Shown piece by piece: positions 33,795 through 42,310 of a stretch of 64,000 nucleotides of DNA. This DNA comes from Phaeobacter sp. G2 (GTDB lineage Bacteria > Pseudomonadota > Alphaproteobacteria > Rhodobacterales > Rhodobacteraceae), in NCBI GenBank assembly GCA_025163595.1, contig CP104100.1, forward strand, positions 496,001 through 560,000, given 5' to 3'. Every line of letters starts with the position of its first letter. The stretch's first letter is position 1. Position numbers and translations under genes: made by a program. The notes beneath the pieces are model-generated. The model was not told the DNA's origin and did not search any database. It saw only the letters and a list, made by a program, of their open reading frames with translations.

Positions 33795-34678
33795 TTTTGC
33801 GCCTCGCGCCGGGACATAAACGCATGGGCGGTGGCCGCCAGAACGGTCAACGCGATGATGATCGTGCCGACGGCGTTGATCACAGGAGGGTGGCCATTGG
33901 GATTGCGCGCCATCGCTCCAATTTCGGTGGCAAAGGTACAGGACCCGCCCTTGGCGAACATGGTGGTGTTGTAATTCTCGATACTGGCCATAAAGCCGAT
34001 CACCGCCGCCGAGACCAGCGCCGGGAACAGGTAGGGCAAGGTCAGACGGCGAAACACCCGGAAGGGCGAAGCGCCGAGATCCAGCGCGGCCTCTTCCAGT
34101 TCGATCGGCTGACGTTGCAGGCGCGCCATCAGGATCAGCATCGGGTAGCCGGCGACAAATGTGGTCTGCGCCATGATGATGGTAAAAAGCCCGGCATTCA
34201 CGCCCAAGCGGCCCCAAAAGACCAGCGCCGACAGCCCCAGCACGATGCCTGGTGCCAGCATCGGCGACAGCAGGATCCACCACAGCACTCCGTTGGCACG
34301 CGAACGCCAGCGGGTCAGCAGCACGGCCCCGGACAAGCCAAGGATCAGCGACAGAGGCACCACAAAGGCCGCCACATAGAGCGAATTTCCAAAACAGCCG
34401 ACAAAACGGTCGCGATCCAGTGCCCGCAACACCGGGTCGGCGCGCATCTCGGCCTCGGACATCCAGAAATAGGCATACCACTTGCCGGTGAAGCCTTCCC
34501 ACTGGGTGACCGAGGGGGGCGAGGTATCGTTGAAGGAGGACAGCACCATGAGCAGGAGCGGCGCGAACATGAAGGCGAGGAACGCCCAGGTATAGGCGTT
34601 CAGCAGGCCAGTAGAGCTAATCCCAAAGCGCACCGGGGTGGTTGGCGGCACAGCCGGGGTCTGAGTCAAATCGGTCAT
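33791..34678 (-). CDS. ABC permease, PotC type
   Basis: A 295-residue inner-membrane permease with six helices and the EAA loop that contacts the ATPase (ELEEAALDLGASPFRVFRRLTLPYL, around residues 165-190). ATG 34678 overlaps the stop of the upstream permease (ATGA). It pairs with the PotB-type permease to form the channel of a polyamine/opine-type importer. Confidence 0.9.
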   Translation of the reverse strand: MTDLTQTPAVPPTTPVRFGISSTGLLNAYTWAFLAFMFAPLLLMVLSSFNDTSPPSVTQWEGFTGKWYAYFWMSEAEMRADPVLRALDRDRFVGCFGNSLYVAAFVVPLSLILGLSGAVLLTRWRSRANGVLWWILLSPMLAPGIVLGLSALVFWGRLGVNAGLFTIIMAQTTFVAGYPMLILMARLQRQPIELEEAALDLGASPFRVFRRLTLPYLFPALVSAAVIGFMASIENYNTTMFAKGGSCTFATEIGAMARNPNGHPPVINAVGTIIIALTVLAATAHAFMSRREAQK

Positions 34679-36099
34679 TGCACCCTCGCGAAATCTTTGA
34701 GCCGCGTACGCATGAGCCACATGAACAGGCCCACAAGCACGAAACAAACCATGGTATAGGCAAAGCTGTAGGCCGCCCCGACATTCGAGTTCTCGGATTC
34801 AAAGAACTTATTGTAGATCGTCTGGCTGAACCATTCGGCCTGTAGCCCGCGACTGATGATGCGGGGCACGGAAAAGGCCCCGGCCGATAACATGAAGGTG
34901 GCAATTGCTCCCACAGCGATGCCGGGCTTGGAATGGGGGATGATGATCCGCCAGTGGACGCGCCAGGTCGAGGCTCCCAGATCCTTGGCGGCCTCGATCT
35001 GATTGCGGTCCAGCGTATTCATCACGTTGTAGATCGGGAACACCATGAACAGCACATAGGTGTAGACGATCACTACAAAGACGGTGCCAGGAAAGCGTTT
35101 GAACTGGATCGGGTCGTCGACAACATGCAGCCACTGCAACACCCCGTTGAGCAGCCCGTTGTTGTCGATGATCACAGTCCAGGCATAGATCCGCATCAGC
35201 TCGACAATGGCATAGGGAATGACAAGGCCAAGAAACAGCCATACGGCCCGTTCCGGCGTGGTGGCCAGGGCCACTTTGTAGGCCATCGGATAGCACAGCA
35301 GTAAGGCCAGCGCGGTGGCGGCAATCGCAAAGCTGAGCGTGCGCGCCAGAGTGATGAGGCCGATGCGTTCGTAGACTTTGCCGTCGCGTTCAAAGCGCAG
35401 GCCGATCAGGCCGATCAGCTTTTTGGACAGCTTGGCATCTTCGATGGTCTTTTGCGTCTCCGACAGGGGGATCATCCGGGCCTGTGTCAGCCAGCCAAAA
35501 TTGGCCAGGGTGTAGGGGGTGGCGCGGGCTTCACGGGCCTTGAGATCGACAAACAGCGCTTTCGCCCGTTCGGAGATTTTTTCTGCGGTTGCGATTTGTT
35601 TTTCAACGGTGCCGGCATCCGAGACAGCCATCACTGGCAGGCCATATAGCGTATCTAGATACTGCGATGGCTCCCCGCTCGCCCGCACAAGAGATTTATG
35701 TGTATTGGCCCTGTCGCATTGCAGGATATAGGGTCGCGTTGCCTGGGCAGGGGTTTGGCCTGTTGCCGAGGGTACGGCCATACCGGAGGAAGACGGAACA
35801 GCCATGCCGGAGGCTGATGGAACAGCCATGCCGGAGGCCGATGGAATTCCCATCCCGCCTGCGGAGGCTGCTTCGGCATCGGGCTGCATTTCATAGGTTT
35901 TCAGCACCGAGATACAGGTCTGGGCGTCGCGTGACAGGCTCAGCGCCACCGAACTATCAAGCCCGCGTTTGGGCGCGGTGATGGCACGTTCCAGCATGGT
36001 CAGCTGCGGCAGGATGATCAGGATCAATCCCCAGACCAGCACCGCACCAAAGAAGAAGGCGGAGAGAGCGGCCCCATAGCCTTTCAGCAAACCCTTCAT
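34675..36099 (-). CDS. ABC permease, PotB type, with long periplasmic insert
   Basis: A 474-residue permease, far longer than the usual 280-310. TM1 (about 10-34) is followed by some 190 residues before the core permease begins (ERIGLITLARTLSFAIAATALALL, near 230). The insert is Ala/Ser/Pro/Gly-rich, contains two Cys and four eight-residue repeats of GMAVPSAS type near 78-110, and should lie in the periplasm. The core has the EAA loop EAAKDLGASTWRVHWRIIIPHSKP. Starts within the stop of the ATPase gene. Confidence 0.88.
   Translation of the reverse strand: MKGLLKGYGAALSAFFFGAVLVWGLILIILPQLTMLERAITAPKRGLDSSVALSLSRDAQTCISVLKTYEMQPDAEAASAGGMGIPSASGMAVPSASGMAVPSSSGMAVPSATGQTPAQATRPYILQCDRANTHKSLVRASGEPSQYLDTLYGLPVMAVSDAGTVEKQIATAEKISERAKALFVDLKAREARATPYTLANFGWLTQARMIPLSETQKTIEDAKLSKKLIGLIGLRFERDGKVYERIGLITLARTLSFAIAATALALLLCYPMAYKVALATTPERAVWLFLGLVIPYAIVELMRIYAWTVIIDNNGLLNGVLQWLHVVDDPIQFKRFPGTVFVVIVYTYVLFMVFPIYNVMNTLDRNQIEAAKDLGASTWRVHWRIIIPHSKPGIAVGAIATFMLSAGAFSVPRIISRGLQAEWFSQTIYNKFFESENSNVGAAYSFAYTMVCFVLVGLFMWLMRTRLKDFARVQ
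35771..35866. repeat. Four 24-base in-frame repeats in the PotB-type gene
   Basis: Four 24-base units at 35771, 35795, 35819 and 35843; the two central ones are identical except for one base, the outer two are diverged. They encode the eight-residue repeats in the periplasmic insert of the permease. Copy number is likely to vary between strains. Confidence 0.8.
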
Positions 36100-37196
36100 T
36101 GCGCGGCCAGCTCTTGCCCGGTGCGCGCAAGGGGGCCAGAGGGTAAGATCACGGCACTCTCGGCGCGGAACCCGATTTTGGTATCACCTTCCGTGGGCAC
36201 ATGGACCTGTCCGTCGTTGGTGATGTGCACCGCCAGTTCAGTGCCCTGGGCATCAAAAAACAGATTGAGAAAGGCGCCCTCCAGATCGCGGCGTTGCATC
36301 CGGGCCAATAGCTGGTTTTCCCCATGGCCCAGCAGCATCGCTTCGGGTCGAACGAACAGCATCGCCTCGGCTCCGGGGGCAAGGTCGCGCGGGTTGCGGG
36401 CGCGGAACCGGCCCATCGGAGTTTCTATGTCCGCCATGCCCTCGCTGGCCGCCATTACCCGCCCCTCCAGGCGGTTGGCTTCGCCCACGAAGGAGGCCGT
36501 GAACGCGGTTTGCGGGGCCGAATAGATCTCGTCGCCGGTGCCAACCTGTTCGATCCGGCCTTCGTTCATCACGGCAATCCTGTCGGACATTGTCAGGGCC
36601 TCACCCTGGTCGTGGGTGATGTAGATGAAGGTCACACCGGTCTGTTTCTGGATGGCCCGCAACTCGGCCCGCATGTGCTGACGCAGCTTCAAATCCAAAG
36701 CCGACAGCGGCTCATCCAGCAGCAACACAGCGGGTTCTACGGCCAGTGCCCTGGCAATTGCCACCCGCTGGCGTTGACCGCCCGACAGCTCTCCCGGTTT
36801 CTTCTCCGCCTGATCGCCCAGAGCGACCAGATCAAGCAGCTTTTGCGCTTGGGCGCGGCGGTCGCGTTTGGACAAGCCGCGGGATTCCAGACCAAAGGCC
36901 ACGTTCTCCCACACTGGCATCAGCGGAAACAGTGCGAGGTTCTGAAAGATCAGCGCGGTTGGACGTGTGTTCGGGCCGATCCCGGCCATGTTCTGCCCGC
37001 CGATCCGCACTTCCCCCTCGGAAGGCTCAATAAACCCGGAGACGGCGCGCAAAATCGTCGTCTTGCCACAGCCCGACGGCCCGAGGATCGAAAAAAACTC
37101 ACCCGCCTGAATGGTCAGGTTGGTGGGCTGCACCGCCCTGAACCCATTGGGATAGGTGATCGACATATTGTCGAGTGTGACGTCCTTGCCGCGCAT
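36096..37196 (-). CDS. ABC ATP-binding protein, PotA type
   Basis: A 366-residue importer ATPase. Walker A GPSGCGKTT is near residue 40, signature LSGGQRQRVAIARAL near 138, Walker B VLLLDEPLSALD near 160 and switch His in YITHDQ near 193. The C-terminal third is a TOBE regulatory domain (from about 285). It energises the two permeases downstream, with which it overlaps. It follows the substrate-binding protein gene by 75 bases. Confidence 0.95.
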   Translation of the reverse strand: MRGKDVTLDNMSITYPNGFRAVQPTNLTIQAGEFFSILGPSGCGKTTILRAVSGFIEPSEGEVRIGGQNMAGIGPNTRPTALIFQNLALFPLMPVWENVAFGLESRGLSKRDRRAQAQKLLDLVALGDQAEKKPGELSGGQRQRVAIARALAVEPAVLLLDEPLSALDLKLRQHMRAELRAIQKQTGVTFIYITHDQGEALTMSDRIAVMNEGRIEQVGTGDEIYSAPQTAFTASFVGEANRLEGRVMAASEGMADIETPMGRFRARNPRDLAPGAEAMLFVRPEAMLLGHGENQLLARMQRRDLEGAFLNLFFDAQGTELAVHITNDGQVHVPTEGDTKIGFRAESAVILPSGPLARTGQELAAQ

Positions 37197-37271
37197 GATT
37201 GCCCCCGGAAAAAAGAGTGGGAGAGGCGCGGACGCCTCCCCCCAAGTTGTTTCGAAAACCCACCCTGCCGA

Positions 37272-38393
37272 TCAGGCGTTGGTGATGATTTCCACAAACT
37301 CGTTGCGGATTGGGGCAAAGAAAGGCGTATCCGCCTGCCACCACCACATGTTGCCCAGAACGTCCGCAGTGTAGACGTCGTTGAACTGGCGCTTGAAGTT
37401 CTCGGAGGCATGGTCTGCCGCCCCCATCACAGCCGAGTTGTAGCCCGTGTTGTTGGCGAACATGCCACCCACTTCTGGCTGCAGCATGAAGTTCATGAAG
37501 GCCACAGCCTGTTCGGGGTTCATCGCCTGTTTCAGCATGCCGAAGCTGTCGAGCCAGGTGATGATGCCTTCTTTTGGCGCGCGGTAGACAAAGTTCTCGT
37601 CTTCGCGGTTCAGCAGCAGGCCAGTGGTGTCCCAGGTCTGGCCGATGACGCAGCCCGCGTCCTTGAAGGCGGCGGTGGCTTCGGTTGCATTGTTCCAGAA
37701 GGCGCCAAAGTTGCCTTTGCGTTCGATGATCCAGCCAGCAATAGCGCCCCAAACCCGGCGTGCATCCTCTTCGGATTTGTAAACGTCAAGCATGCGGTTG
37801 GACGGAACTTCGCCAATGGCATCAAGGTAGAGGCCGGTGCCCATGATGACCGACTTTTGACGGAAGGCCGCAGCGCCTTTGGCCTCGGGACGCCACAGGT
37901 CCCCAAAGCTGAGATCGGCATCCGAGATGTCGAGCTTGCCACGGTTCAGGGTCAAACCTTCGGTGCCCCAGTCGAATGGCAACAGGACTTGTTTGCCGGC
38001 CTGCATGCCGCCCAAGCTGGCGCTGTCGCGCAGGAACGACGGGATCACGTTGTCGATTTTCACGTCGGCGGGGACTTCTGCGAAGAAACTGTCGCCGTTG
38101 TCGTCGATATAGCCCGATGCGTTGGTGATCGACGGGAAGACGATGTCAAACCCCTTGCCGCCATTGGCGCGGATGGTCGACTCGGCTTCGTCATTCGAGC
38201 CGAATGTGGTCAATTCCAGTTTGATGCCGGTGTCGGCTTCGAATTTTTCTCTGATATTGGGCTGGATATAGTCCTGCCAGGCCAGCACCTTGACGCTGCC
38301 CGAAGAGGCAAGCGCATCGGTGGCGCGCAGGACCAGCGGCGCCGCAACAGCGGCGGCCCCCAACTTAATCGCGGAACGGCGAGTCGTTTTCAT
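37272..38393 (-). CDS. Polyamine-type ABC substrate-binding protein
   Basis: A 373-residue periplasmic binding protein of the PotD/PotF class. The N-terminus TTRRSAIKLGAAAVAAPLVL has a twin-arginine motif, ending at ALAS near residue 30. The mature part begins VKVLAWQDYIQPNIREKFEADTG, typical for spermidine/putrescine and related binding proteins. GAGGGTG precedes the ATG. First gene of a five-gene operon; ligand could be a polyamine, an opine or another cationic compound. Confidence 0.9.
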   Translation of the reverse strand: MKTTRRSAIKLGAAAVAAPLVLRATDALASSGSVKVLAWQDYIQPNIREKFEADTGIKLELTTFGSNDEAESTIRANGGKGFDIVFPSITNASGYIDDNGDSFFAEVPADVKIDNVIPSFLRDSASLGGMQAGKQVLLPFDWGTEGLTLNRGKLDISDADLSFGDLWRPEAKGAAAFRQKSVIMGTGLYLDAIGEVPSNRMLDVYKSEEDARRVWGAIAGWIIERKGNFGAFWNNATEATAAFKDAGCVIGQTWDTTGLLLNREDENFVYRAPKEGIITWLDSFGMLKQAMNPEQAVAFMNFMLQPEVGGMFANNTGYNSAVMGAADHASENFKRQFNDVYTADVLGNMWWWQADTPFFAPIRNEFVEIITNA

Positions 38394-38679
38394 AAAAGCA
38401 CCCTCATGTCATATATTTCACCCGGCGCGGGCTCTGCGCGTCGCTACCGTGCGAGTGAAACAGCCCGGTGACGCTTTTGTTGCATTCCTGTGATCCTGAT
38501 GGCGCCGCAGCTGATCACCGCCGCACGCCATGGAGAAATGGTCCGGGTGCGCCCCCCCCAGAACGCAGTTGCAGGGTCCAAGAGCCGCCCTCGGCTTTGC
38601 GCCAATGGGGGCGGTGCAAAGGCCCGTTTCCAGGTCATTGCGGGCCGATCTTCTGCCGGTTTGAAGAGGGAGGAAGAAA
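38394..38679. other. Non-coding region with a wobble hairpin
   Basis: This 286-base stretch carries the promoter of the ABC operon on the minus strand and, on the plus strand, the leader of the truncated gene at 38680. A nine-base-pair hairpin with one G-T pair (CTTTGCGCC / GGTGCAAAG) lies at 38595-38621. Nothing else is supported. Confidence 0.4.
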
Positions 38680-38798
38680 TGAAAACCAAGTTTGCTGCGG
38701 CCATCGCCGCAAGTGCTGTTCTGTGTTCAACGGTCACGGAGGCTTCGGCCGATACTCTTCGGTTTGCCCATGGCCAAGCGCAGTCTCGATCCGGATAA
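38680..38798 (+). pseudogene. 5' stub of a periplasmic binding protein gene
   Basis: GGAGGAAGAA followed by ATG begins a 39-codon frame: a clear signal peptide (MKTKFAAAIAASAVLCSTV to ASA near residue 24) and the first mature residues DTLRFAHGQAQ, the usual start of an extracytoplasmic solute-binding protein. Then it runs into a stop and unrelated sequence. The perfect ribosome site shows it was a true gene start; the rest has been deleted. Confidence 0.65.
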
Positions 38799-38819
38799 GC
38801 AGAGGCGAGGCGGCTCCGG

Positions 38820-39116
38820 TCATGTGGACACTCCCAGATCACACGCATTGAGAGCAGCAATCAGAGCCGCCCCACGGTCGTTGACCAGAAAACCCTCGCC
38901 CATCTGCGTCATCGCGTAACCGATGGCGAGCTCACGGGAGGGGTCGCAAAAGGCAAAGCTGCCGCCGGCGCCGACATGGCCAAAAGCCTGGTCTGGGATC
39001 AGGAAGCTGTCGCCGCGTGCCGGCCTTTCAGCGCTGCTGCGATTGTCCATTCGATGCATGAAGCCGCTACCGAACCGCGTCGGCTGCAGCAACATGCCAT
39101 CGCAATGGGTAGCTGA
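38820..39116 (-). pseudogene. 3' fragment of a beta-lactamase-fold serine hydrolase
   Basis: Minus-strand frame ending at 38820 encodes MLLQPTRFGSGFMHRMDNR, then GDSFLIPDQAFGHVGAGGSFAFCDP and ELAIGYAMTQMGEG, which is the C-terminal third of esterase/beta-lactamase-family (PF00144 type) hydrolases, including the HVGAGGS motif that replaces KTG. The catalytic SxxK and YxN motifs lie in the missing N-terminal part. The upstream boundary meets the Baeyer-Villiger monooxygenase fragment somewhere in 39116-39175. Confidence 0.7.
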
Positions 39117-40232
39117 TGTGGTCCGGGTAAAGCGATCGCAGGTGTCCTGGGTGAGGCCAAGGCGGGGGCAGAGACCTTTGCTGGCGTCGCGACCCACACG
39201 GCTCAATGGCCCGAGGATCTGGATGTCACGGGCAAGCGTGTCGCTTTGGTGGGCAATGGCGCCTCGGGCATGCAGGTCGCCCCGGCCATTATCGACAAGG
39301 TCGAAAAGCTGACGGTTTTTGCCCGCTCCAAGCAATGGGCCGCGCCGTTTCCGCAGTTTCAGAAAAAGGTGCCTGATCCGGTGCGCTATCTCTTGATGAC
39401 GGTGCCGCTGTATCAGCAGTGGTATCGCATCCGGCAATTCTGGACATTCAATGACCGTATCCATGAATCGCTGCAGAAGGATCCGACCTGGCCCGAACCT
39501 GACAAGGCCTTGAACGCAACAAATGACCGACACCGTCAGATCTTTACCGCGTATGTGAAGGCAGAGTTGGGGGACCGTCAGGATCTTCTGCAGGAGATGC
39601 TTCCCGATTTCCCGCCCTACGGTAAGCGCATCCTTTTGGACAATGGCTGGTACCGGACCCTGACCAAGCCAAACGCCGAGCTGGTGCCCGCGCGGCTGTC
39701 GCGGATCGAGGGCAGCACGCTGATCGCAGCAGACGGGTCAACCTCAGAGGCGGATGTTTTGGTTTATGCCACGGGCTTTAAGGCGGCTGAGATACAGTCC
39801 TCCTATGAGATCATCGGACAGGGCGGCCAGCATCTGAAGGACGCCTGGGAGACGGACAATCCCTCGGCCTATATCGGCTCGATGGTGCCGGGATTTCCGA
39901 ACTTTCTCACCATCCTTGGGCCGAATGCCGGGCTGAGACATGGCGGCAGCATGATTAAGGCAATCGAGCTGCAAACCTCGTTCATTTTGTCGATCATCAG
40001 CCGGATGTTCGAGCGGAAAGCGCAGACCGTCGCGGTGACCGTGCAGGCCCATGAAAGCTACAATGCTCGTATCGACGCGGCACATAACAAAATGGTCTGG
40101 ACCCATCAGGGCACCGAAAACGGGTATCGCAACAGTCGCGGGCGGGTGGTGGCGATTTCGCCCTGGCGCAACGATTACTTCTGGTCGCTGACCCGGGATG
40201 CCGATCCGGAGGCTTTCACATTCGAAACCTGA
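39117..40232 (+). pseudogene. Baeyer-Villiger monooxygenase, N-terminally truncated
   Basis: About 370 residues of a type I Baeyer-Villiger flavoprotein. The fingerprint FAGVATHTAQWP (FxGxxxHxxxWP) is at 39177-39212, the NADP-binding GNGASG follows near 39252, and the rest reaches the family C-terminus. The N-terminal FAD-binding GxGxxG domain of about 150 residues is absent, and the frame begins just after a stop at 39114. Without FAD binding it cannot be active. These enzymes turn ketones into esters or lactones. Confidence 0.85.
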
Positions 40233-40319
40233 TCCGCAGGTTTGGCCGGAATGGTTTTGACCTTGGGGCATTGTCTGAGCTATCGGCGGACCCAATACTG
40301 AAAATAGTAGGATGTTCGC

Positions 40320-40983
40320 ATGACCCTGGATACCGCTGATGACGACACCCGCGAACGCATCAAACGCGCGGCGATCCGGTTGTTTGCGCGGCAGGGTATT
40401 GATGGCGTGTCGGTGCGGGCGATCCTCACGGCGGCCGACGTCAAGAACTCGGCGGGCATCCATTACTATTTTCGCACCAAGGACGTCCTGATTGGAGAGC
40501 TGGTATCGGATGCTTTGACACGGACGCGGCGCAGCTCTTGATGCTCTTGATGCGCTTGAGGCCTCGGGGGCGCCGATTTCCGTACGCGACGTTGTTAATC
40601 TGATCTGCAAGGTGGAAACCACGGAAACCAACGATCCCGAAGCGCGGACCGATTTGCCCATCGGGTTTGGTCATATGCGGTTCATCTCGGTGATGCAGCT
40701 GAACCACCGCGACAAGTTCACCCAGGCGGTTGAGGCCGAAGGGGACGACAGTTTTGAACGCTGCATCGCGCATATCGCCAAGGCCTTGACCGAGGTGCCG
40801 CGCGCGGTGCTGAACCAGCGTATCGTCTTTTTCCATCAGTTCGCGCAGGCCTCTTTGTCGGCGCGCGAGGCGGCTTTTGTGCAGACAAAAGATGGCGGCA
40901 AGCTGTGGAGCGATCCGAACGCGCTGGAAAATCTAATTGATAGCCTCACGGCAGGCCTGATTTGCCCTGGCCACCTGGCCTGA
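40320..40983 (+). pseudogene. TetR-family regulator with a frameshift
   Basis: The first 73 codons give a clear TetR DNA-binding domain (IRLFARQGIDGVSVRAILTAADVKNSAGIHYYF...DVLIGEL). The frame then stops at 40539, while the +1 frame continues with AALDALDALEASGAPISVRDVVNLI and a full effector domain to 40983. One or two bases gained or lost near 40525-40535 would restore a protein of about 220 residues. It may be a real mutation or a base-call error. It probably controlled the adjacent monooxygenase gene. Confidence 0.8.
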
Positions 40984-41010
40984 GCGGGTTTTGATCCGGC
41001 CAAAACAGGA

Positions 41011-41039
41011 AACGCCGCCACGGACAGGGCGGCGTTTTT
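41011..41039 (+). terminator. Terminator after the tetR remnant
   Basis: AACGCCGCC and GGCGGCGTT form a nine-base-pair stem with a loop of about eight bases, then five T. It can also serve the minus-strand fragment ending at 41069, which has TTT after the stem. Confidence 0.8.
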
Positions 41040-41068
41040 CGTGGCTTGGGTTTGGCGTTAGGCTGGGA

Positions 41069-41265
41069 TCAGCGGGCCAGTTCGAGGATCTGCATCACAC
41101 CAGAGGGTTCGCTGATCTGGCGCGGATTGGTTTTGCCCCAGATGTCATCCATGGTGTATTCCGCGATCTTTTGCAGCTGTTCGGCTTTCACACCTACAGC
41201 CGTCAGGCTGCGCGGCATGCCAAGGTCCGCGATGAACTGATCGACCTGCTTGGAGGCTGCGGTGA
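41069..41265 (-). pseudogene. 3' fragment of an iron-type alcohol dehydrogenase gene
   Basis: Minus-strand frame encoding QVDQFIADLGMPRSLTAVGV, AEYTMDDIWGKTNPRQISE and VMQILELAR, which matches the last 60-65 residues of group III (Fe-dependent) alcohol dehydrogenases or maleylacetate reductases. All nucleotide- and metal-binding parts are missing. Similarity ends near 41265. Confidence 0.65.
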
Positions 41266-41287
41266 GGGTTCTGCCCGCTGATGGCAT

Positions 41288-41535
41288 TACATCCGATTAA
41301 AATAGAGTGGCTATTTTACGCAGACCTGCCGCTGCAGCCAAAAACTGGTTAGACTGAACAAGCTGGGTGAATGAGCCGTGACCCCAGGGCTGTTGCGACA
41401 ACGGTAAGCCTTTTCAAAGCCTGCGATCCCATTTGGATTTACCATATAGGACACGCGACGTCGGGCGGACATGGCCTGTTGAGCACAGGCCATGTCAGGC
41501 AGAAATACGCGATATTTCCCCGTTGTAGAGCCTAT
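41288..41535. other. Non-coding region with two palindromes
   Basis: No gene is supported in these 248 bases. Two perfect inverted repeats occur: TAAAATAG-agtgg-CTATTTTA at 41298-41318 and GACATGGCCTGT-tgagc-ACAGGCCATGTC at 41468-41496. The second lies 40 bases beyond the Crp/Fnr gene stop and may end its transcript; the first has the look of an operator. The region joins the decayed island to the copper cluster. Confidence 0.5.
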
Positions 41536-42252
41536 TCAGGCAGCACGAAGTATCGGTGAAGTACAGGAGCGTTCCAGCAACGCTTTACTGTCAAGAACGC
41601 GGACCTGGCTCGGCTTTGGGAGGCTGATCACGCCGACCTTTTCCAGGGCGCGGACCTGGCGAGAAACGGTTTCCAGCGTCAGGCTGGACATCTCACCAAG
41701 TTCGGCTCTGGTCACTGGTAAGTCCATTTCTTCTGGCGTACCCTGACGCATATGAAACCAGGCCAGAATGGAGGCCACGCGTTCTGCTGCGGTCTTACGC
41801 CCGAGCAGCAGCTGCCAGCGGTGCGCGTCTTCGATCTGGTCCTGCAATACACCAAACAGGTTGAGTTGCAGGCGTGGGATTTCTCTGCTGAGATCCGCAA
41901 ACCCCTCGTGGTCGCAGGTCAGCAGACGGGTGTCTCCGATGGCGCTGAGACGTCCGCCTTTTTGGCGCGGGCCAAGTGGCGAAAGCGCCTCACCGGCAAA
42001 GGTCAGGGCAAACAAGCGCGTGCCACCCTGTGGCACCGATACGTCTTCGCGCAGGGCGCCTTTCAGCACCAACCCGATGGGCAGCGGTTCTGCTCTGTCG
42101 CGCAGCAGCACCTCCCCATCGGCGAGACAGTCTTCCTCGAACCGGTTCCAAACCCGGCTCATTTCATCGGCGTTCAGCCCCCGCAGGAGTGCAGGGCAAG
42201 TGTTGTTTGGACGGAGGGAGGCCTCTGCCCAGTCGTGGTTCATCGCGTTCAT
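41536..42252 (-). CDS. Crp/Fnr-family regulator without an Fe-S motif
   Basis: A 238-residue regulator: cNMP-binding-like beta roll (about 20-140), dimer helix, and C-terminal helix-turn-helix (LPVTRAELGEMSSLTLETVSRQVRALEKVGVI, near 180-212) with the E-SR recognition pattern of the Fnr branch. Only scattered Cys (near 19 and 41) are in the sensor part, so no [4Fe-4S] cluster of Fnr type; it may be a DNR/NnrR-like or haem/redox sensor. AAGGA precedes ATG 42252. It follows the copper genes by 58 bases on the same strand. Confidence 0.85.
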   Translation of the reverse strand: MNAMNHDWAEASLRPNNTCPALLRGLNADEMSRVWNRFEEDCLADGEVLLRDRAEPLPIGLVLKGALREDVSVPQGGTRLFALTFAGEALSPLGPRQKGGRLSAIGDTRLLTCDHEGFADLSREIPRLQLNLFGVLQDQIEDAHRWQLLLGRKTAAERVASILAWFHMRQGTPEEMDLPVTRAELGEMSSLTLETVSRQVRALEKVGVISLPKPSQVRVLDSKALLERSCTSPILRAA

Positions 42253-42310
42253 CTTGAACGTCCTTGTCGTGAAAGGGTGGACAAGGGGCAGGTCGCCCCC
42301 GGCGAAAGGG

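Noticed and set aside
33795..34502. N-terminal extension of the DUF6065-like frame
   Set aside because: It overlaps the PotC-type permease in another frame and reads as Arg/Gly/Cys-rich noise; the GTG at 33794 with GTGA coupling is the natural start.
35771..35866. Repeat array considered as a CRISPR
   Set aside because: Units are contiguous without spacers and in frame within a permease gene.
36324..38471. 715-codon plus-strand open frame
   Set aside because: It is antisense to the ABC ATPase and binding-protein genes, low in hydrophobic structure and without motifs; typical of high-GC shadow frames.
39117..40232. Baeyer-Villiger monooxygenase considered intact
   Set aside because: The N-terminal FAD-binding domain is missing and the frame begins right after a stop with no start signal.
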